Assembly: GCA_028282465.1 (NCBI GenBank) | Contig: JANQHX010000107.1 | Coordinates: 1 to 41,570 of the forward strand | Reading direction: 5' to 3' | Source of the DNA: Gynuella sp. | GTDB lineage: Bacteria > Pseudomonadota > Gammaproteobacteria > Pseudomonadales > Natronospirillaceae | DNA length: 41,570 bases | Part shown: positions 36,577 to 41,570 of the stretch, one piece after another | Position numbering within the stretch: the first letter of the stretch is position 1 | Layout of the letters: each line of letters begins with the position of its first letter | Made by a program: the position numbers and the translations under genes | The notes under the pieces: generated by a model | Told to the model about the DNA's origin: nothing | The model's database searches: none | The model's input: only the letters and a program-made list of their open reading frames with translations

Positions 36577-37146
36577 TCTCCACCTAAATCTAGTGCCCTT
36601 TAAGTAAGGACAAATTTGGTTCTTAGTACTGGAGGCTTGTTAAATTTCTCCAGCAAAGAGGTTACGGCTATGCCATGTTTTATTTCTAGTTCATTGTTTC
36701 AATAAGGGCTACGTTTTGTGGTGCTGTTATATATCAAAACTCAGATGCTTTTGGTGAACTTTCGTGGACTTATTTGGATATCAAATGCTCTGTAAGCTTC
36801 ATTATACATAGGAGGGTCGAGATCTAGTTGGACTGTGATGAACTTTAAAATGGTGCCCTGGGATCGGCACCGGAAATTCCAAATAAAACAACAAGATAGA
36901 TAACCCGCATAAGCAAACCATAGCTTCTCGACTCAGTATAAATTCTGTAGCCCTTGAAGCTCATATTAACAACGTAATCGCATTCTCTCTACTACTCTAC
37001 TTGCAAGCAGCCCTACTGCTTTGGCGCTTAAATTTATTCACACGTCCTCCCATAATGTGTCAGTATACAGCTTAAGAATAATTCTCGATTCGATACAAAT
37101 GCAAAACTATTACTTTCTAGTCTACTAACCCGAAGGAGAGACGGTA
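36577..37146. other. 570-base divergent intergenic region upstream of the oxidase gene
   Basis: This region separates a minus-strand and a plus-strand gene, so it should hold both promoters. I find no confident sigma70 pair. Two short inverted repeats stand out: CTGGAG/CTCCAG at 36629-36653 (13-base loop) and GGTGCC/GGCACC at 36852-36871 (8-base loop). The second overlaps a ten-base AATGGTGCCC that also occurs at 41056-41065. The ribosome site of the oxidase gene (AAGGAGA) is at the right end. Confidence 0.4.
36852..36871. repeat. inverted repeat GGTGCC-N8-GGCACC
   Basis: A perfect six-base GC-rich stem in an AT-rich spacer, about 280 bases before the oxidase gene. It could be a regulator site or part of a recombination site; nothing decides between these. 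Confidence 0.35.
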
Positions 37147-40100
37147 ATGGATAATCATTCTGATCACGGTGTAGAGCATATCCCTGATTCAACCTTTGTA
37201 ATCCCCATCATTGATCAACGATCTTTAAATCAGCTTAATAAAGCGTTAAAAACCGTAGCGGAAGAACTAGGTGTCTGGGATGACGTCAAATCTGCTGCTA
37301 GCCGCCTATATTTTAATCTTAGTTACCTTAGAGAACTAGCCGTGCTTTCCCGCTATGTGCTTGCTGGCGATACCACTGCGATGGTTCAGTTAAAGAGAGA
37401 ATTTGAAAAGCTACAATCCCGTCTCAGTGGAAGGACGACAACAACCAGCGAAGGAGATCTAAAAAGTAGTGAGCAAACCTGTGTCGAGCAATCAGATTTG
37501 CTTGTTAATCTCACGGCATTTTTTGATTTACTGCTTATTGGCAAAGTATTTTACAAAGATGATGCTAACCAATACTCCAAGTTATGTTCCGTGTTAGTGA
37601 GGGAATTTAAATCAGCTCTTAGTACTCCATTGTTTTATGCGCAAGTAGCTAAAGCTCTAGTCCAGGAGAAAGGATCGCGAACTCCCCCTGAGGTGGCACG
37701 AAGTGCAGTTGTGGCATTGATCGATAACCTAATCAATCTTACCACCGAAACTAACCTTTCTCTTCCAAAAGCAGTTCAGGCGCGTATCAACGACATTGCT
37801 AATTATTTTCAGCAGCCTGCACTCGTAGATGCTGTGCTGGATATGATTGATGACAATACCCTGCCAATCGAATCACTGAACAAAGCGAAACTCGAAACCG
37901 GTGAGATTTTAGAAATAAAGCTGGCCAGGGAATGCAAGCTGGATAAAAACGACTTACTGGTACTGTTTTCTCCTGCTTATTATCGGGCCAACATTCTGCA
38001 TTTTAAAAATAATGAGATCAAAGTTGAAGTTCCTGCTGCATCACTATCAAGCAGGGTATTAGTATTGTCGATACCCAATGGCAAGACGCTAGAAAAACTG
38101 AACAAGCTTACCCATCATGTTCGCAAAGCGTTTCCTGATCTTTGGGGTACTTCATCGTTGGGCATGATCCCGTTTAATCGGTGGGCCTATCCGAATTTCA
38201 ACAAAGATTCCGTGCCGGTGTGTGTTTACGAGCCTACCGACAATGTCGGTGTGCGACTGTTCGACGACAAGAGTAGTGAACTGGCAACGCCTGTGTTGCT
38301 GGCAGGAAAACAGTACCGCGGGTTGGTGACGCAGGTTGAATCCCATAAAAATCCGAATCCCTTATTTAAACCGACGTTTAGTCTAGGCACCGTGGAAATC
38401 ACTCCTGACAATGGCATTGTGATAACTCCCAAGTCCAGCGGAAATGGCATTCTAACCATTGAATTGCTGCGCAACCGAATTGACGTTGAAGTGCAGGTAA
38501 TTCCGGATGTGCAGGGGCTTAATGATGCGATTGGCCGTATTCTGGAACGAAATTGTGATGATAGGCCGCAGGAAGAATTCTGTCATATTCGCGGTCGGTG
38601 GGATCCAGTCGTTGAAAATGCCTTGGCTATTGTTGCGGTGCATGCGGTGGTACTGCATACCGGAAAGATTTTATTTTATTCTTTCGATCACAGAACTGTA
38701 AACAATAACTCCAATCTGAAAAAGTGGTTTAACAATCCCAATCTGGGCTCCTACCAGCTATGGGATCCAGTAACTGGAGTAATCGATAGAGTTAAGCCTA
38801 CAGGTAGAAATCTTTTCTGTGCAGGACAGTGTCATTTACCCAACGGCCATATTCTAGTTGCAGGTGGGCAGGACGGTGCTGGCGCCTTCGAGCTCACCAA
38901 AGAATATGATAAGTGGTTGGCCGCAGGCGGAGCTTTTCAAATAATTGGGGCTTTTGATCCAATATCAGCAACTATTGGTTTGATTCCGGGAACAAACAAT
39001 GGCTCAAGTAAGGATGTTCACACCTATGACCCCGTGAACGACTCTTGGTCTCGGTGGCCGGATATGGAAGAACATCGATATTACCCGACGTGTGAAATAA
39101 TGCCGGATGGTCAAGCTATCGTTGTAGCTGGCTTGTCCAACTTGCAGCGTTTTATTGCATCAGGAGCCAATTGGCACCAAGTAGATTACTACGAAACCTT
39201 CAATATGAATCGCATGAACGAAGGTGCGACTGCACGCGGGCGGTTTAGGTCGGCGGATCAATATCCCATTATTCGTCTTTTACCAGGATCGAACTACCTG
39301 TTCACGCATATTCACAACACCACTTACCTATTCGATGTTGACCGCAAGTCCTGGGTGAGTGGCGCGGAATTCACGCCGCCTTCTCCGGTTGGTCGATGGA
39401 CCTACCCCATGCAGACCGGGCATGTGCTGTTACCGCAATATCAGGGTGATATGCCAAGGGTGTTTATTAGTGGCGGTAGTGTGGCGACAAATTTTGACTA
39501 CAATACTCAGTCCAACGCGCAGGCTATTCAGCGCGGCTATATTTTTGAACTTGATGCCGACAATGTTGAAAACTCCCGCTGGCGGGAAACCATCGGCAGG
39601 CCGCATACAGCGCGTTTGCTGAACGATCATGTGCTTTTGCCGGACGGCACGGTTTTTATCGTTAACGGAATTTCCGGTGGTGCTTCATCGGGTCACAATC
39701 AGGCACCGGTACTGGCCTGTGAAATATTCGACCCGGAAACCGAAACCTTTACCGAAGCGGCCACACCGGATGAAAACCACCCACGGGGTTATCATGCGGT
39801 TGCGTTTTTGTTGCCCGACGGCCGCGTGGCCATTTCCGGACATACCCGTACTTACAATGAGCCACCGATTCCTGACGATACCTCTATACAAGTGTATAAC
39901 CCGCCTTATATGTGTCGTGGTGAACGCCCGCAGGTAACAGGGATCGATGCGTCCTACGACTACGGCGAAACTGTTGCTTTTCCAAAACCACGCCAAACGG
40001 CCAGACGCGAAGCTACAATTGACTTGTCCCAGGGGTTATCAGCCACCGCGGTGGATGCAATACGCTATCGTGAAAATGGTGTCGAAGTATCCGACAACAT

Positions 40101-40968
40101 TCGCGCTACCATAGAGGCCAATCGCGATGGCCTTGATAGTAACCAGACCATTGCAAAAGTCATGCTGATACGCCCCGCAGGTGTGACCCATACAGTTGAT
40201 ATGTCACAACGCGGAATCTGGCTGGTAAGGCGCGAAGACGAAAACAACGTTTACTTTGATTTACCGACGGATCGTTCGCTAGCGCCACCAGGCTATTACA
40301 TGATGTTCTTCCTCAACGATAAAAATATTCCCTCGGTGGCCAGTTGGATACATGTAGGTCGTGATTTTAGAGGTGAAAGCAGTGAGCAAGCCTGCCCGGA
40401 AAGCTTTGTATACGAGGCGCCACTGAACTTGGGTACGATAGAAAACCGCCGCAATGTGGAAATTGTTCGCAATGGTGACATCTACATTAAGAAAATCGAT
40501 CAGCATTGTAATGTGCAGTTAACCAGTCGGTGTGGTTCTATCTATATTGAAGAAAAATTTGATCAACATTGCTGGGTTACGTTAAGTGCACGACACAATG
40601 TGCTTATTGGAGAAAAGGCTGATCAACACTGTATTATCAACATCGACTGCGGTGGCGATGTAACTTTTGGCTGGAAAGCTGGAAGCGATGGAAAAATTGA
40701 TCAGCATTGTCAGGTTAACGTTCATACCAGCCACGGAAATTTGAGACTTACAAAAAAAGTGGATGGTAACAGCTCGTTAAATGCGCGGGTTGATAACGGC
40801 AACATTACCATTGAAGAGAAAGTTGATGGTCATAGCGTTTGTACGCTCTATGCTCCAAATGGTGACATTCGTATTGATGATAAAGTGGGAGGAGATGCAC
40901 AGGTCCACTGGTCAGCGCAAAGCTTCAGCTGCCCTAATACCAACGACGGAGAAGTTTTTGAGTTGTAA
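37147..40968 (+). CDS. galactose/glyoxal-oxidase-like copper-radical protein with long N-terminal extension and C-terminal repeats
   Basis: A protein of 1273 residues with AAGGAGA seven bases before ATG. Residues 1-~470 are an unrecognised extension: helical to ~240, then beta-rich. From ~483 (GRWDPVVENALAIVAVHAVV) a kelch-type propeller begins. The residues expected of an AA5-type radical copper oxidase are in place: C558 in LFCAGQC (Cys of the Tyr-Cys cofactor), Y646 in HRYYPT, Y882-H883 in PRGYHAV, and H1015 in GVTHTVDMSQR. A DUF1929-type C-terminal Ig domain covers ~935-1075. Residues ~1100-1262 are the repeat region listed separately. Known members oxidise alcohols or aldehydes to give H2O2 and are exported; no signal peptide is visible here. 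Active enzyme or binding scaffold remains open. Confidence 0.78.
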   Translation: MDNHSDHGVEHIPDSTFVIPIIDQRSLNQLNKALKTVAEELGVWDDVKSAASRLYFNLSYLRELAVLSRYVLAGDTTAMVQLKREFEKLQSRLSGRTTTTSEGDLKSSEQTCVEQSDLLVNLTAFFDLLLIGKVFYKDDANQYSKLCSVLVREFKSALSTPLFYAQVAKALVQEKGSRTPPEVARSAVVALIDNLINLTTETNLSLPKAVQARINDIANYFQQPALVDAVLDMIDDNTLPIESLNKAKLETGEILEIKLARECKLDKNDLLVLFSPAYYRANILHFKNNEIKVEVPAASLSSRVLVLSIPNGKTLEKLNKLTHHVRKAFPDLWGTSSLGMIPFNRWAYPNFNKDSVPVCVYEPTDNVGVRLFDDKSSELATPVLLAGKQYRGLVTQVESHKNPNPLFKPTFSLGTVEITPDNGIVITPKSSGNGILTIELLRNRIDVEVQVIPDVQGLNDAIGRILERNCDDRPQEEFCHIRGRWDPVVENALAIVAVHAVVLHTGKILFYSFDHRTVNNNSNLKKWFNNPNLGSYQLWDPVTGVIDRVKPTGRNLFCAGQCHLPNGHILVAGGQDGAGAFELTKEYDKWLAAGGAFQIIGAFDPISATIGLIPGTNNGSSKDVHTYDPVNDSWSRWPDMEEHRYYPTCEIMPDGQAIVVAGLSNLQRFIASGANWHQVDYYETFNMNRMNEGATARGRFRSADQYPIIRLLPGSNYLFTHIHNTTYLFDVDRKSWVSGAEFTPPSPVGRWTYPMQTGHVLLPQYQGDMPRVFISGGSVATNFDYNTQSNAQAIQRGYIFELDADNVENSRWRETIGRPHTARLLNDHVLLPDGTVFIVNGISGGASSGHNQAPVLACEIFDPETETFTEAATPDENHPRGYHAVAFLLPDGRVAISGHTRTYNEPPIPDDTSIQVYNPPYMCRGERPQVTGIDASYDYGETVAFPKPRQTARREATIDLSQGLSATAVDAIRYRENGVEVSDNIRATIEANRDGLDSNQTIAKVMLIRPAGVTHTVDMSQRGIWLVRREDENNVYFDLPTDRSLAPPGYYMMFFLNDKNIPSVASWIHVGRDFRGESSEQACPESFVYEAPLNLGTIENRRNVEIVRNGDIYIKKIDQHCNVQLTSRCGSIYIEEKFDQHCWVTLSARHNVLIGEKADQHCIINIDCGGDVTFGWKAGSDGKIDQHCQVNVHTSHGNLRLTKKVDGNSSLNARVDNGNITIEEKVDGHSVCTLYAPNGDIRIDDKVGGDAQVHWSAQSFSCPNTNDGEVFEL
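40440..40935 (+). repeat. seven ~21-residue repeats, four with Asp-Gln-His-Cys
   Basis: Repeat anchors: D1118-C1121, D1139-C1142, D1159-C1162 and D1185-C1188 read K-I/F/A-D-Q-H-C. The next three keep the frame but change to KVDGNS (D1206), KVDGHS (D1227) and KVGGDA (G1248). Spacing is 21, 20, 26, 21, 21 and 21 residues. Each unit has short strands such as GDIYIKK or GNITIEEK, which suggests a beta-solenoid like DUF4097-type repeats. Confidence 0.75.
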
Positions 40969-40973
40969 CACTT

Positions 40974-40992
40974 CTACAAGCATAATTTGTAG
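40974..40992. terminator. weak hairpin after the oxidase gene
   Basis: CTACAA-N7-TTGTAG lies five bases after the stop codon. The stem is only six base pairs, mostly A-T, and no T-run follows directly, so function as a terminator is doubtful. Confidence 0.25.
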
Positions 40993-41056
40993 GAATATAT
41001 CCGGCTTTTGTACCAAAAAAGGGAGTGCATCAATTCCAGACTTAGCTATATAGTTA

Positions 41057-41254
41057 ATGGTGCCCGCTGAGGGAGGCAAATCGAACTCAGAAGGCACTGT
41101 TTCCAAGGCATTGAATAAGGATAATCAAGCGCCCCTAGAAGCGCTTGATATGATTCGCTCAGATCAGGAAGTGGAGCAGCTATTTGAGACATTAGCAGAC
41201 TGGAACACCTATCTTGAAAAGCACGTCCCTACGCTAAAGGGGCCACGCTTATGA
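41057..41254 (+). CDS. small ORF coupled to mobC, unrecognised
   Basis: A frame of 65 codons whose stop overlaps the mobC start (ATGA). No good ribosome site precedes the ATG at 41057; an internal ATG at 41150 would give 34 residues (MIRSDQEVEQLFETLADWN onward), and this C-terminal part looks the more protein-like. The N-terminal half contains the perfect 9-bp inverted repeat at 41124-41149, so that half could be non-coding control or transfer DNA. A small relaxosome or regulatory peptide is possible. I cannot name a family. Confidence 0.4.
   Translation: MVPAEGGKSNSEGTVSKALNKDNQAPLEALDMIRSDQEVEQLFETLADWNTYLEKHVPTLKGPRL
41124..41149. repeat. perfect 9-bp inverted repeat, candidate oriT or operator
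   Basis: ATCAAGCGC, eight-base loop CCCTAGAA, then GCGCTTGAT. It lies about 100 bases upstream of mobC. Transfer origins of mobilisable elements are often found just upstream of mobC and contain such inverted repeats near the nick site. A binding site for a repressor of the mob genes is the main alternative. No nick-site consensus is recognised with confidence. Confidence 0.45.
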
Positions 41255-41570
41255 GTATTTCAGTCAAGCCCGTTGATGTTACGGCAGATTTTGAACAGGT
41301 CTCAGCAGCGAATGATAACGATCCTGAACGCAAGCCCAAGCCCTTTTCCCTGCGTTTGACAGTAGAAGAACGTGCCTATCTCCAAAAACAGGCGGGCCAT
41401 CGATCATTGGGGGCTTATATTCGGGAAGCTCTGCTAGACGGCAATGCCAGAAAGCGTCGGGTATTGCGCAGACCCCAAGTCAATGAGCAGCAATTGGCGT
41501 TACTGCTATCAGCTCTGGGGGACTCCCGTTTGGCATCCAATCTGAACCAGCTTGCTCATCATGCCAATAC
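41251..41570 (+). CDS. mobC: MobC-like mobilisation (relaxosome) protein, 3' end outside window
   Basis: At least 106 residues, cut by the window edge. Residues ~30-70 read KPFSLRLTVEERAYLQKQ and AGHRSLGAYIREALLDG, the usual ribbon-helix-helix-like DNA-binding start of MobC proteins. Residues ~85-106 (QLALLLSALGDSRLASNLNQ, then LAHHAN) match the conserved S/N-R-L-A-x-N-L-N-Q-L motif of the family. MobC helps open DNA at the transfer origin so that the relaxase can nick it. A relaxase gene is therefore expected to the right of the window. Start ATG overlaps the stop of the small ORF before it, which implies co-translation. This marks the edge of a mobilisable plasmid-derived or integrative element. 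Confidence 0.82.
   Translation, partial: MSISVKPVDVTADFEQVSAANDNDPERKPKPFSLRLTVEERAYLQKQAGHRSLGAYIREALLDGNARKRRVLRRPQVNEQQLALLLSALGDSRLASNLNQLAHHAN

Noticed and set aside
36629-36653. CTGGAG/CTCCAG inverted repeat as terminator
   Set aside because: It has a 13-base loop and no T-run in either direction, so it is not a convincing terminator.
41055-41100. tRNA 3'-end-like sequence (TGGTGCCC ... ATCGAACTC)
   Set aside because: The spacing does not form a proper T-stem and loop and no remainder of a tRNA is present. Kept only as a weak hint of an attachment site.
1-41570. CRISPR arrays, rRNA, tRNA and intact insertion sequences
   Set aside because: No regularly spaced direct repeats, rRNA-like blocks, complete tRNA folds or transposase genes were seen on either strand.

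Overview
The window most resembles a chromosomal accessory region of a Gram-negative bacterium, probably a gammaproteobacterium and perhaps marine. That rests on moderate base composition, the style of the coding sequences and a MobC-type mobilisation gene at the right edge. The species cannot be fixed from the sequence.

Region 1 (1-30851, all plus strand) is one tightly packed run of 17 genes, many joined by ATGA, GTGA or TAATG junctions. It encodes an extracellular contractile injection system (eCIS, a phage-tail-like particle related to Afp/PVC/MAC). In order: end of the sheath protein (cut by the window edge), inner tube, Afp7-type tube/baseplate adaptor, a tiny DUF5908-type protein, a hub (gp27/gpD-like) and spike (gp5/gpV-like) on separate genes, an unrecognised protein with a C-terminal membrane segment, gp25, baseplate J, a tail-protein-I-type wedge, three proteins sharing an N-terminal domain, an unrecognised linker-containing protein, an Afp15-type AAA+ ATPase, an unrecognised 313-residue protein, and a 3058-residue protein that looks like the cargo. 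The giant has an acidic disordered N terminus, long helical regions, a hydrophobic/glycine-rich segment, four degenerate helical repeats and a C-terminal PD-(D/E)XK-type nuclease signature. I see no tail fibre, PAAR tip, terminator or separate tape measure; some may lie upstream of the window.

Region 2 (30852-36576, minus strand genes, visibly more AT-rich) begins with a spacer holding a possible gene relic. It then has a two-gene operon of SF1 helicases (UPF1/DNA2-like, then UvrD-like), plausible as a defence or repair module, and two isolated small membrane proteins separated by long AT-rich spacers.

Region 3 (36577-40968) holds one large plus-strand gene: a galactose-oxidase/glyoxal-oxidase-like protein with all expected copper-radical residues in place. 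It has no signal peptide, a roughly 480-residue N-terminal extension, and a C-terminal run of seven ~21-residue repeats, four of which carry Asp-Gln-His-Cys.

Region 4 (40969-41570) is the edge of a mobilisation module: a small ORF containing a perfect 9-bp inverted repeat, translationally coupled to a 3'-truncated mobC. Together regions 2-4 look like a patchwork accessory region next to the injection system.
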